DNA of 64,000 bases from Sphagnum compactum (Eukaryota; Bryophyta; Sphagnopsida; Sphagnales), in assembly GCA_965153455.1 (NCBI GenBank), contig OZ234494.1, forward strand, positions 19,034,001 through 19,098,000, given 5' to 3'. Positions 1 through 10,969 of this stretch are shown here, one piece after another; position 1 is the first letter of the stretch; each line of letters starts with the position of its first letter. Both the position numbers and the translations under genes were made by a program. A model generated the notes under the pieces. It was not told the origin of the DNA. It made no database searches and worked only from the letters and a program-made list of their open reading frames with translations.

Positions 1-1
1 C

Positions 2-2023
2 CCAGGTGACAAGATTGTGGGTTTGCATGGGCACAGTGGACCAAGCAAAGCACAGACAGAGGCTGCCCTCAACCTTCTGGCTGAATGGCTGTATGAATCC
101 TGTGGAACAGTTTCTTTGTCTTGTGTGGAGCATCCCAAGTTCAGGGCATTTCTGAGCCAGCTTGGTTTACCACCTGTCAGCAGGCGATATCTAGTAGGGG
201 CAAAGTTGGATGCAAAGTTTGAGGAGGTGAAGGCAGAATCAGAAGCCAAGCTACAAGAGGCACTGTTTTTCCAGGTTGCTTCACATGGGTGGAAGAGGAA
301 GCCAACCAGCATGGGTGAGACTCTCATCAACATAACACTCAACTTGCCGAATGGAAACACCCTCTTTCATGGTGTAGTTAATGTAAATACTGGTGCGGTC
401 TCTGTAAAGCTTGTTGAAGAAACTCTGTCAGATGCTGTTTCATTGATTTGTGGGCCCAACCCGGAGCGCTGTGTGGGTATAGTTGCTGACACTGACAAGT
501 ATAGTATGAAGGCTTTGCAAGAATTGGAGTATCGAAACCCCTGGATGGTCAACCTCTCCTGCCAGGCCCAAGGTTTCAACAATCTGTTGAAAGACTTCAA
601 CAAGAACCTCTCCCTTTTTAGGTCTGTAGGTGCTGATTGCTTTAAGCTTGCCACCTTCTTCAACAACCAGACCCAGGCTCGCCTGCACTTGCAAAAATAC
701 CAGCGCCAGGCAAGTGTACACCCCCACCATCCTTCATGCCCAGCACCTACATATCCTTCAACACACCATGTACATGCCTTCCCTTCTCAGAATCTGGCAC
801 CTTTGCCTAATGACTGGATTTCACAAACATTAGGTGCCCCTATTCTCATTTACTGGAGATCAGTCCTCAACATGTCAGCAGCATGACCTTTTGACAATCT
901 GATGAAGATAGGATGTGCAACAGTTGTATTTGATGTACTGTGAGCTTCATACGGCTAGAATGCAAACTTGGAAGTTCTTAATAGCTTAGCACCTGTGAAA
1001 AATTACTCTGAACATTATTTATCCTCTGTATTGCACCAGGAATATGACCAAGTGAAACTTCTACGGACTCCACCAGATCCTCAGTTTGCTGAGCCACATT
1101 ATGTACATGTGCTGGCAATGCTTGATGACGTTGCTTCTTCAGCAAGTGCTCTCCAGCTCACGGTGCTTGATGAGTCCTTCAGTGTTCAGTTTTCAGATGA
1201 TCAGCATGGACGTGATGTAACAGACATGGTGGGGGGTATGCGATTCTGGTCAGATTTGGAAGCTGTTCAAAGCCTGATCAAGATAGTGAAGGTAATGGTC
1301 AGTGATGTTGAGGTTGATCGACCACTGGTAAGCCAGTGCTTGCCTCTATGGGATGATCTACGAGGCAAAGTGAAGGAGTGGTGTGCACGCTATGGTAAAG
1401 ATGAAACTCCCCTGCAGGAAGTGATCCAGAAACGGTTCAATAAAAACTACCACCCAGCATGGGCAGCTTCTTTCATTCTTGACCCTCTCTACCTCTTGCG
1501 TGACACAAGTGGGAAGTACTTGCCGCCCTTCAAGTTCCTGACAATTGACCAGGAGAAGGATGTGGACAGATTAATTACCCGACTGGTTGCCCAAGAAGAA
1601 GCCCATATTGCATTGATGGAATTAATGAAGTGGCGTGCTGATGGCCTTGATCCCCTTTATGCCCAGGCTGTGCAGGTGAAGGAGAAAGATCCTCTAACAG
1701 GCCGAATGAAGTCTGTCAACCCCCAAAGCCGACGGCTGGTATGGGAAACATGCCTTAGCGAGCTTAAGTTATTAGGCCGAGTAGCAGTTCGACTCATCTT
1801 CTTGCATGCCACCAGTGGTGGTCTCAAATGCAATTGGTCTCTTTGGCGGTGGGCATATCGGAGTGGCAATGCACGATTTGCAATTGAGAAAGCAGAGAAG
1901 ATGATATTTATTGCGTCACATGCCAAGCTGGAGCATAGAGATTATGCAAGTGAGGATGTCGAGCTGTTTATGAATGATATTGATGGAATTTCAGATGAGG
2001 TTTTCCTGAGTGCAACTTTGTAA
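2..2023 (+). CDS. hAT transposase-derived protein, DUF659 type (At1g12380/At1g62870-like), 3' part
   Basis: The reading frame is already open at the window edge, so the N-terminus (in this family, probably a BED-type zinc finger) lies outside. I place exons at 2-709 and 1040-2023, giving 563 visible residues and a TAA stop. The first exon carries the DUF659-like core (ending in a segment with WMVNLSCQAQGF). The second carries the hAT C-terminal region, with HPAWAASFILDPLYL and a dimerisation motif LHATSGGLKCNWS followed by KAEKMIFIASHAKLE. This closely resembles my memory of Arabidopsis At1g12380/At1g62870, which are conserved single genes rather than active transposons. Starting exon 2 at 1040, after TTGCACCAG, joins KYQRQ to EYDQVKLLRTPP without the odd 24-residue insert that an acceptor at 958 would give. 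The donor is GC (CAG|GCAAGT). The frame has no damage, which supports domestication. The exact role is unknown; nuclear DNA or chromatin binding is an inference. Confidence 0.75.
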
Positions 2024-3668
2024 CTCTGGTGCTCTCTCTGTCTGATAGTTAAAGAGTTAGTTTAGGACGTCTTCATGGCCATTCTTTGATTTTCGGATGT
2101 TTCTAATCTCCCTCAAAGATTTTTTCACCCTTGACTTTGGTTCTGATGAATTTATTCTTCCCCGTCTGGCTCCATATGTAGAAATGAAACCTGGACTGGT
2201 CAGTTGGTATCTACATCTAGGTCTGACCTCTCAGAATCATTCAAGTTCACAGTTTTGAACCTTCCTACCAGTTTCTTGTTGACTACGTTGAAAGATGTTC
2301 AGGATGATGGTGTTGGTGGTCAAAAGTGCCATAGAAGATAACATGGATTTTTACAGAGATTAGTGAAGCTTCCACAAAACTTCTCTGGATCTATGTCTCC
2401 AAGAAGGGAATTGTGGGTCCTGAGAAGTCAAGTGAAAAAAACACTGAGTTATCAAGTGTCGCGGCAAACAATCCACTGCTGAAGAGAGAGAGGAGGGTTT
2501 GGCACAACAGCAGCGATGCAATGACAACAAAGGACATGCACTTTTTGTTAACTCATGCTCTCTCCGTGGGTCCCCTCTCCGATTCAATGAGAGATGGGAC
2601 AGCCCAACCTCTGCCGGTGTGTACTATCTGCCCTCTGCCTGTGCTGTCGATTGGACACAATGTCAACACACTTTCGGGGCTTATTTTGAAACAGATGGGT
2701 GGGGGGGGTTCGAGGGACTCTCGAGTCTAACCCAAAAGCCATTTTGTGTAATTCGTGGCACCTTTCTGCCTAGGATCCAATTTTTGGTTATGAGGGAGAA
2801 TTCAAGGATATGAAAGCAGCCAAAAGGTTACGGCATTTTACTAGAGGAGAGAGCAAGATGGACAAACCCAATTTACAGCAGATTTAGTGTGGAAGAGACA
2901 GTGATAGAGAGAAAAGCTTGACATATACACCAAAAGATGATAGGTGGGGAGAAGGGTAGGGGAGCTGAAACGTCTGCACATTCTGTCAAAGAATGTGCAT
3001 CTAACTATCCATCAATGTTAGGCTACATCATTGTGCTATCAACTTTGGTTTCTCTTTCTTGCCTCTTTCGCAATTCAATGTCATCATTTTATGTTGTGAA
3101 TCACTTGCCACTCTCTAAGTAAGAAAAGGAATGAATTGAAGTCTTTCTCAAATCATGATGACCAAGACAAGCGCAAAAAACACAATGTGGGAATCTTCTA
3201 AGGTCTACTGGATAATCAATCATCTTCCCAGATTCCTGTCAAGAGTTTGCTTCAATTGTTAAGTGATGCATCCATTGTTGAACTTTTTGCAAAGTTTCAA
3301 TTGTATCACTGTAAGACCTCTCTGGGAATCATTCAATTGTGTTGTGCAGCAGTAAAGCAAGCATGCGTGAAGAAGATTTGAAGCTTCATGTGATGATTAG
3401 GGATCAAAATTCCAAGTTGCAGGTATGTGTTTCACAGCAGCATTATTTCATAATTACATGAAAATCCAGAGGCAATCAACAGCACTGCCAAAAAAAACAT
3501 TTACTCTGAAATCTTTCTTACAGCTCCTGGAAACCTGTGTCTAGACTTATTGCTGCTGCAATTCATCAGAGGTTTCACTAGTCTCAACAGCAAAAAAAAC
3601 ATTCTCTGCCAAGATCTTGTTTGCTGATTAGAACCTTCTTTACAGAACTGCAATGTTTGTGGCCAGTC
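2024..3668. other. Intergenic / 3' flank of the hAT-derived gene
   Basis: The first few hundred bases are probably the 3' UTR of the upstream gene. The rest holds only short overlapping frames without recognisable protein features. The segment ends at the 3' end of the convergent minus-strand gene at 3669. Confidence 0.5.
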
Positions 3669-4545
3669 TTACCAGTAGGAGGGGCGCTGAGGTGCATCCT
3701 CCTCCTGCAGATACTCTGAAGTGTATTCACCTTGCCTTCGTCCTCCCCGGTACCCCTCCTGCTGCTCTCCGTGGTGCTTGTGATGTGGACGACCATAGCC
3801 GGGTAGAGATCCCTCATTCTGCTCCCCTCCCCACTCTTGTTCCTGTTGTTCTCCATAGCTCCTTGGAGGCTGCTGCTCATAACTTGGACGACTATGGGGT
3901 AGCCGCTGCTGCTCTCCATACTCCCCACGGTACTCCGAGGCTTCCTCGTTTTCACCATAAGCCGGGATCGGCTTCCGATAACCATGATCCTGCTGCTCGC
4001 GCCTGCTGTCGAAATCTTCGCCATAAGACTCCTCATCGTGGCGTGGTTTTCTTCCGCCATAGGGCGGAGCATCGCCCTGATAGTCAGGTTGTGCGCTCTC
4101 GTACTGCGCCTCCGTGCGCTGGTGAGCTGAAGCTCCACGACCTGCACCGTAAGGCGAAGCTTCATGGCCATAGCTTCCCTCAGGCACATCCCCGGACTTC
4201 GCCGGCGCGTAAGCCGTCATCGCGTCCGCAGGCTTAATCGATCCATACACTTCAGCTTGATTGTAACCTCCCTGAACCACATTGTTGATCAAGATCCACA
4301 CACACAATCCATCATTCTCTTGCTCCCTCAAAACTCCCAAGAAAACCCGATCAGAGCAGAGACAGAGAGAAAAGACAGAGAGACATAACGGCATTAGAAA
4401 AATGCACCGAACATCAAATCTCAACCAAACCAAATTCCGGAGACAAAACAACTCCAAGAAACACAAGAAACAAGACTTTAACCTCGTAAGCAGTCGGATC
4501 ATAATTGTCGAAATTCTCCTCATTCTGAGTGTGCCTGTACGCCAT
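3669..4545 (-). CDS. Tyr/Gly/Gln-rich protein, PLDRP1 (At5g39570/At3g29075)-like
   Basis: Two exons on the minus strand: 4545-4483 (21 codons from ATG in AAGAATGGCG) and 4271-3669. The intron has GT at 4482-4481 and AG at 4273-4272 and is phase 0. The 221-residue product begins MAYRHTQNEENFDNYDPTAYE and continues GGYNQAEVYGSIKPADAMTAY. This N-terminal layout (acidic stretch, then DPTxYxGGY, then YGxxxPxD) is the signature I remember from Arabidopsis At5g39570 (PLDRP1) and At3g29075. The remainder is low complexity, rich in Tyr, Gly, Gln, Glu, Arg and His, with repeated SYGE/EYGEQQ-type blocks and a terminal RPSYW. It has no signal peptide or membrane segment, so it is probably an intrinsically disordered soluble protein. 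In Arabidopsis PLDRP1 is linked to phospholipase D and kinase signalling; transferring that role is inference. The low-complexity tail alone would not identify it; the N-terminus does. Confidence 0.68.
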
Positions 4546-4960
4546 TCTTGCTCCAAATTTCTGCCTGTTCTTCACCTCTGCACCCTAAACTCAAAACACA
4601 AAGCCAACAACTCCCTCGCTGATGGAATTCCAGCAACTGTGCAGCAGAGAATCAGATCTTCGTGCTTCGCGAACGCCAACAGAACCGGGCCCCGCGGGGG
4701 TCGAGAATCGAGAGCGCGGCCCCGGGGGGGGGGGAGAGGGAGGCCCGGGGGGTGGGGCACTGTAGGGTGGTAGGTACTAGGTACAAGGTATGAAGAGAGA
4801 AGAACACCGGCAGTTGGCGGTAGTAAGTAACCCACTTGGCGCTCTACGGCAACTCCCAGAATGTGGAAACTGACACCTGTGCTACAGAAACGGCCTACTG
4901 CCGGTGAGCGCTAGGGTTGTGGATAAGTGATGTGGATAAAGGGCCAAGGTATGGACAAGT
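4546..4960 (-). promoter_or_regulatory. 5' UTR and proximal promoter of the PLDRP1-like gene
   Basis: This segment lies immediately upstream of the ATG at 4545. It contains a strikingly GC-rich block at about 4685-4760 with G runs, in otherwise AT-rich surroundings, then the string GGTAGGTACTAGGTAC near 4769. That string recurs near 5316 and 8829. No clear TATA box was identified, so the promoter call rests on position and composition. Confidence 0.35.
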
Positions 4961-7500
4961 GTTGTTTTTAGGAGTTTTTTGTTTGTAGCCAAAGTGGCAA
5001 GCATCCATAGGAAGATGTAGAAAAAGTAGGGAAGATTTAGCCAAATTTGGCTATAAAACCAGATATGAGGAACAAATCTTTAATCATCCTTTCATATTTT
5101 TGGCTACATATTGAAAAACCAGATATAGGAATCTGGCGATTTTTACTGTTTTTTTTTTTTTTTTCCCTCCCTTACTTCTGGCGATTGACAACCTCCAAAA
5201 TCACTTCAATTTTTAAATTTTGAATTTCTCTTTTTGGCGAAATTTTGCCAATTGAAAAATGGCTTGGTTGGGGGGGGAGGGGGGGGGGGGGGTTGCTATT
5301 GTAAGCTGATAATGAGTAGGTACTAGGTAACTATAACTTGCCCTTTTTAAAGACCCCCCATTTCGCTGGGTCAATGGGCAAATGCTGGCTTGAGAAAAAA
5401 ATTTGGGCAGTGTAATTGAAAATCATTTTCCATTTCACAATTTTTTATTTATGCGATTTCTTGCTAGTTTTGAGTGTGGATCTAGTAGCAATTGAATTTC
5501 TTTTTTTTGGAATTTCTTTATTTTTCTCCCAAAAATTGTCATTTTAATTTCAACCTGAATAACTGATCTATTTTATTTTTTAAAAATTCCCAGATTTGCC
5601 AGATTTAAAAAACAAATAGAAGTCACCATGGTTTTGTAATAGGTTGCTCCAATGAGCCAAAAAAAAATATACAAGGATGCTAAAAAAAATCAGCTTTCAT
5701 AGTTTGTAGCCAAATTTGGCTATATGTTTTAATGGTTGATTATCACTTTGGCTATATAAAAATTTTGAACATGAAAAAGAAAATTGCTTGATAGTGCACA
5801 ACATATATCAACGATTAAAATTGCTTACTATTTCTTTTTGACATAGATGACAAAATCATGAATTGGAAAATAAAGTTCCAAAAGGTCAAGGATTGATACA
5901 CTATGTTATGGGTATATGTTTTTTCAATGTTTTAGAACACATTGTTTCACTACTATATTAGAGTATAAAATAAAATATGAACCCACCGAGACTATGATTG
6001 GATAATGCTTTGAGAAAATGGGATTGCTCAAACTAATAAAACTTAAATTTTGATCTTGCAAAAGGATTTAGAACATTTTGTTGTACCGATTTTGCCAAAG
6101 GATCTTCGATTGAGAAGTTGCAAAAACAAAAGGAAACAGATGAAACTTTTTTCCATTTTCTTTGTCAAAATTTGAAATATTGAAATCACCTTTTCTTTTT
6201 CTTTTTCATCGTTATCATTATTTTAGCGGAAATAATGGAGCAATTTGACAACATGGTTTTGACTATTTCAAAAATATGACCAAAAAAAGAAAGAAAGAAA
6301 TTAGCAACCTTTTTAACACATTATTTGTTTCAATGAGAATTGCAAGAAATCCCAATCACTCCAATTTTTAGATAAATTTTACACGTGATGAACCTCACAC
6401 CAAATCCTCCAAACCCACCTTCAAGCAAGCATGCTACCTTCATGAAAGCTTCTGAAAGGTAACTCGTGCTTTGCCAATTACAAAATACCCTTCTCTTCAA
6501 AAACCCAAGAAGAAGGAAAATTAGTAAAAGTGCACAAAAACTTTAGAAACCCTTTGCTTAAATTTTCGATTATGCTCAAAGCTTTAGGACATGTGGCATA
6601 TATGCATTGTATTATTAGTATGGAATAGGTCTAGTATGGTGCATTCCATGTAGGAACACGTTGAGCTTGTCAGGTGATAAACAAGCACTACCAAGACTTG
6701 TTCCAAAACATAACTTGTGTTCTCAACCACTGACTGATTCATGACTTTATAATGTTTTCCACTTTTCTTCCCTTCCCTTTAGAAAGTGGAACACATTTCA
6801 CACTGGAAAAACACGATTTCCCAAGTTCTTTCTCAAAATGGAACACAAAATCTATAGGATTTAACAAAGGCGTTTTTCTCTTCCTTTTTTTTTGGGTTTG
6901 GATTTGACTATGTCGTAACCCTCCATACCATACCCGTGGAACCCCCTGCTCTGTTTTTGATACAGCCAGAAAGCTCTCATTGAGGGTGATAAGCAGCTGT
7001 TGTCTTTTCACAACACAGGAAGAGGATGAGTGACAGTGTGATAGTTTGCTTCAATTTTTTGGAAAAGTTCAGTTTTAGATCTCTCTCTAGTTCCAGTCCA
7101 TATGTTACTCATTTTTAGACCATTTTGAATGATTCAAAACTTGATGGCTAGGGCTTTACAAAACTGCTTTTATATTCCAAAGGCAAAGATGCAACAATCA
7201 AAGCTCTTAAGCTCCAAATCCTAATCTGTTTCAATTCACCGATCATCAAACATTAACCCCATATCTTGCTCATTCCTGTATTGAATTGAGAGATTTCTCC
7301 AGCATTGGAAGCACCAGGTGAAGGCTAAAAATGTTCTTGAAGCTTCAGAATCAGAGGAACAATGTGTGAGGATTCGACCTGGTTTGACTTCTTTAGTGTT
7401 CGCTCACCGGCCTATCTACCCCACCTAGTCCATGGAAGGAAAGGCCATGAATGAAGAGGGAGGGGAACAGGGGCCGATGAAGAGAAGAAAGAGAGGAAGC
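4961..7500. other. AT-rich intergenic stretch without genes
   Basis: There is no coding signal. The palindromic string AGCCAAATTTGGCTATA occurs at about 5038 and again at about 5708. GTAGCCAAAGTG near 4985 is mirrored by CACTTTGGCTATA near 5745, so 4983-5757 may be an old foldback or MITE-type insertion. A G-rich homopolymer tract is at 5270-5293. Confidence 0.45.
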
Positions 7501-7639
7501 CAACTCACAGTGCAATGCGGTTATTAATTCACTGTACTTAAGTCTTTTATGGCATCCTCTGTCAAGGTCGTCTCATCATCAATGGTGTTGACTGCGGTTA
7601 CAACGGAGAAAGGCCGGGTACCAGAAGCAAGCAAGCGGG

Positions 7640-9026
7640 GCAGTTCTCTCTGACGACTCGCAGTCTCTCTCTCTCTCTCGCACGCGCCGCGATGGAGGAA
7701 TCCCCATTGCCCAATGCACAAACAAACAGATTTTTTTTTTCACTGTTGTTTTGTTGTTGGGTTTTTTTTTTTGGGGCTTCCGCTTGGCTGTGTGTCTGTC
7801 TGTCAGCATTCCCATGACTGGGTTTTCATTCGCTTATCTTCCGGCTCGGGGCCCTGCAACCGCAGCGACCGTTGCATACTCTCAATACGTGCCGCTGTAC
7901 AATTTGCGGCATTCCGTATTTGCACTACGTGTACGTGATGACGGGAGTGGAGGAGGGGGGAAAGGAATCAATAGCCAGTCTAGCTGGCGGGAAACTCGAG
8001 ATTCAACTCACCATGCATCTCTCTCTCTCTATATCTGTGCTGTGTAGATCTCATGTGCGCAAGACAGCTGAGATGGGATGACGTCGTGATGTGCTCAACT
8101 TTTTGAATCATCACGGCACTAGTTTCGAAAGAAACGAGTTTTTTTTTCCCTCGTTTTGCAAAGTGTTAGTTTACTGTTCTCTATGGTTTTCTGCATTCTT
8201 CCACCACCACCACCTGTGACCAGTGAGAACTTAACACGAGGGTTGTTCTCTTGCTATCAATTTCCGACAGTTAGTAGGCTAGTACATCAACTGCGAGCTG
8301 GATTCATGCTTAACTTATACTTACCCCCAAAAACGAATTCTCTCTCATTAACTTAATCACAACTGACTGTAACTTCTACTGACAATCCCCACCTGATTAA
8401 CGTACTTTTTCAAACGCACACCGTTGAATTGATTAGACTAAATTTTTTTTGTTTAAAAAAACCAAACACACACACACACACACACACACACAAAGTTGTA
8501 GCAATTATAATAATAAAACTCTGTCATTGCTCTTGTTTTTTGGGCGTTACGCTCCGTTGAATTTCAAAGACCTTATCAGTACTTTTTTTGCATCTCCCCT
8601 CAGCACCCCAACCCCATTGATTGAATGGTGGCACTGCCGCACCACCCACATTTGCTCGGGAGACACACACAAACACACACACAAACTCTCTATACTGTGT
8701 GTGTGTGTGTGTGTGTGTGTCTCTCTTCTCTCTCACTGTGCACACACACACACACTTCTGAACAGTTGAACGAAGTTTTTACAGTAGTAGTAGTAGTAGG
8801 TCCCACGTGACCACGTCTTCGTTAACTGGGTAGGTACTAGGTACCTTTCTTTTGGGGGTTGGGGGGGGGGGGGGGGGAAGTGTAGCTTGTACCTACCTAC
8901 CTACCTACCTACCTATACTCTCTGTTACCTACTTACCTCCAATTTCTCATGCAACAAAACAACTGGCAAACTCAGTAGGCTACTTTGTTTCTTTTGTTCT
9001 TAAAGTTTAAAACTTTGTCCACATTC

Positions 9027-9057
<31 letters not shown>

Positions 9058-9400
9058 ACAGAGTCAAATCTACTACAGCAAAACCAAAAAGAAAGGCAAA
9101 AGAAAGAAAGAAAAAACAAAAACAAAACATCAACCCAGCAAAGCTAGCAAAATGTGTGCTTTTTCTACTTCCTTTTTAGGGTGCTGCTCTTTTTGCCACT
9201 CATGAATTTGGGGGGGGAGGGTGGTTTCTTTCTGTTTTTTTTTTCTAACTGTGGAGTTGTGCTGGAAGGAAGGGAGGAGGATAAAGTGAGTAGGCCTCTT
9301 GATCACTTTCCTTGGATTCCAAGCTAAAATACACAACACACACATACACCGAATGTTGTTTGAGTGAGTGAGTGAGTGAGTGAGAGAGTGTGACTACCTA
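7640..9400. repeat. Microsatellite-rich intergenic region
   Basis: Tracts seen directly include TC near 7665-7680, CA at about 8464-8492, GT at about 8697-8720, CA at 8737-8755, G-rich at 8857-8878, CTAC/TACC tetranucleotide at about 8889-8916, CA at 9027-9052 and GAGT at 9361-9386. The frames across these tracts are repeat-encoded and not counted as genes. The block at 7520-8050 is somewhat GC-richer and could be an unrecognised promoter or 5' exon, but no family could be identified. Confidence 0.7.
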
Positions 9401-9770
9401 ATCCTGGGAGTATTAGGAGGAGAGACTGCTGAGACTTCACTGAGAGTACTCGTAGGAGTATTAGTACATACTTAGTGTTTTTGAAGTGTTTTAGCTCAGA
9501 GTGAATTTATCATACTGAGATTTTTGCTGCTGTTGGAGTAACGGAGTGGATTGCTCAAAGCATTTGACTCTCTGCTCAAAAGAAGCCTTTTGAACAGCTC
9601 AAGGCAGAGAGGAAAGAGAGAATTTATTTGTATGTTTTGATTGTGGAGTGTCAGAAGATAGGGGAAGGAATCAAGGGAGGGCTTGAATCTTGGGGGGTCC
9701 GAAATTGAGAAAAGAATCAGAAGGGGCCCATCTCTCTTGGATTTTGAAGATGTGCTCCTTACTTTTTCAG

Positions 9771-10157
9771 GGTATCCAAGGTCGATATGCTCAGAGGAGA
9801 GAACTCTCCCGCATTGTCGATGAAAGTAGCCTCTTTGCACAGTTGCCAGGTGCCAACATTGACGACAACAGGCAGGCACAACAAGCAGTGGTCGAGGAGG
9901 AGAGACCACAACAACGAAGGAATCACAGAGCACAAAACTCCAACACTCAGAATGTCTTGAGGAGATTCCTTTTAGGTTCAGTGAGATCAATTCTTGGTAT
10001 CCAAACAAATTCCTCCTCGCCAGATGAATTGGCAGGTGAATTTGATCACTTCAGGAGGCGAGACCCTGTGACCAGTCTGTTTGATCATGACCCCTCCATC
10101 AGCCGACAAGGTTACATAATATTGCAGGCCAGCATGAGAGGGGGCATGCTTCTGTAA
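9771..10157 (+). CDS. Unidentified exon, 128 residues to stop
   Basis: A convincing 3' splice site (TTACTTTTTCAG at 9759-9770) is followed by an open frame to a TAA at 10155-10157. The product starts GIQGRYAQRRELSRIVDESS, then has QARG-type polar segments (EEERPQQRRNHRAQNSNT) and VLRRFLLGSVRSILG, and ends SISRQGYIILQASMRGGMLL. It is Arg/Gln-rich with no membrane segment. The RYAQRRELSRI style recalls linker regions of plant RING-type proteins, but no RING cysteines are present and I do not assign a family. The upstream exons were not located; a start within 9690-9770 is possible but less likely. It could be the last exon of a gene or a decayed remnant. Confidence 0.35.
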   Translation, partial: GIQGRYAQRRELSRIVDESSLFAQLPGANIDDNRQAQQAVVEEERPQQRRNHRAQNSNTQNVLRRFLLGSVRSILGIQTNSSSPDELAGEFDHFRRRDPVTSLFDHDPSISRQGYIILQASMRGGMLL

Positions 10158-10969
10158 AATACTGAGAATTAACCATAATCCTTCATCTATGAGTACAAGC
10201 CATGTGGAGATTACTTCCAGCATGGATATATCTTTGTGTATTGAACTCCAGAATCCACTGTTTTGAATTTCTCCATTGATATATAAACCCACATCCTCTT
10301 TTAAATTTTCAAGTTCTTGATCACTTGTACATAGGGAGATACTGTGTAGTGATTACACCAGCATGGATGCATTTCAATCCACTTTGTTGCTGGCTCCTCA
10401 AACCTTTGTAGTAAATTTCTCAGTTGACAACAAACCAACAAAAGCACAGATACAGGAGACACCAATTCTCTTTTGCTGGTGTCCTCTCTCTCTTTCTTCT
10501 ATGTCCCTCACCATAGTTGCTCCTCTTGTCAAGCTCTCAGAGTCTCAATTGAGCTTTGAGCAAATAAAGCAAACCCGATTCACTTTACCAAGCTGAGCCC
10601 AGTCATGCAATTCCCTAACTACCACAGTTTCATCTCTTGTATCAAAATAAGGCCATGGTACACTACCTTGGGTAACGTGACTCTAGCCACGTTTCTTGAG
10701 GAAGCTTTGGATATTCATGTTTGAACTGCCATTACTTGACACAGGAGGTGAAACTGACAGAGGGTCGCCACCCCGGCACTGACTTTCCCTCCCCTGATCA
10801 ATTTGCTTGCTAAACATAGGCAGTAAGGTACAGTTACCACAATCAGTACCTGACAAAAACTTGGTTCATTGTCTAGTGAATGACTTGTGAAAGCAGTAGC
10901 AAGAAGGCCAACACAAAGAGGACAAAACAAACTTTCAAAATAGAATGAATAGCATTTTACCTGTAGATT
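10158..10969. other. Intergenic, no gene seen
   Basis: Only short, uncharacteristic frames occur on both strands. The segment separates the exon at 9771 from the 3' end of the ftsZ2 pseudogene. Confidence 0.5.

Noticed and set aside
959-1039. Acceptor at 958 for exon 2 of the hAT-derived gene
   Set aside because: It stays in frame but adds a segment absent from the family as remembered; the acceptor at 1039 is stronger and gives direct alignment.
3653-4237. 194-aa + frame and 201-aa minus frame at 3584-4189
   Set aside because: Alternative-frame shadows of the Tyr/Gly/Gln-rich exon, which is fixed by splicing and the N-terminal family signature.
4282-4835. Frames opposite and upstream of the PLDRP1-like gene
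   Set aside because: Shadows of the intron, first exon and GC-rich leader; no coding features.
8449-8810. Overlapping frames of 61-106 residues on both strands
   Set aside because: They are translations of CA/GT microsatellites with no biased coding sequence outside the repeats.
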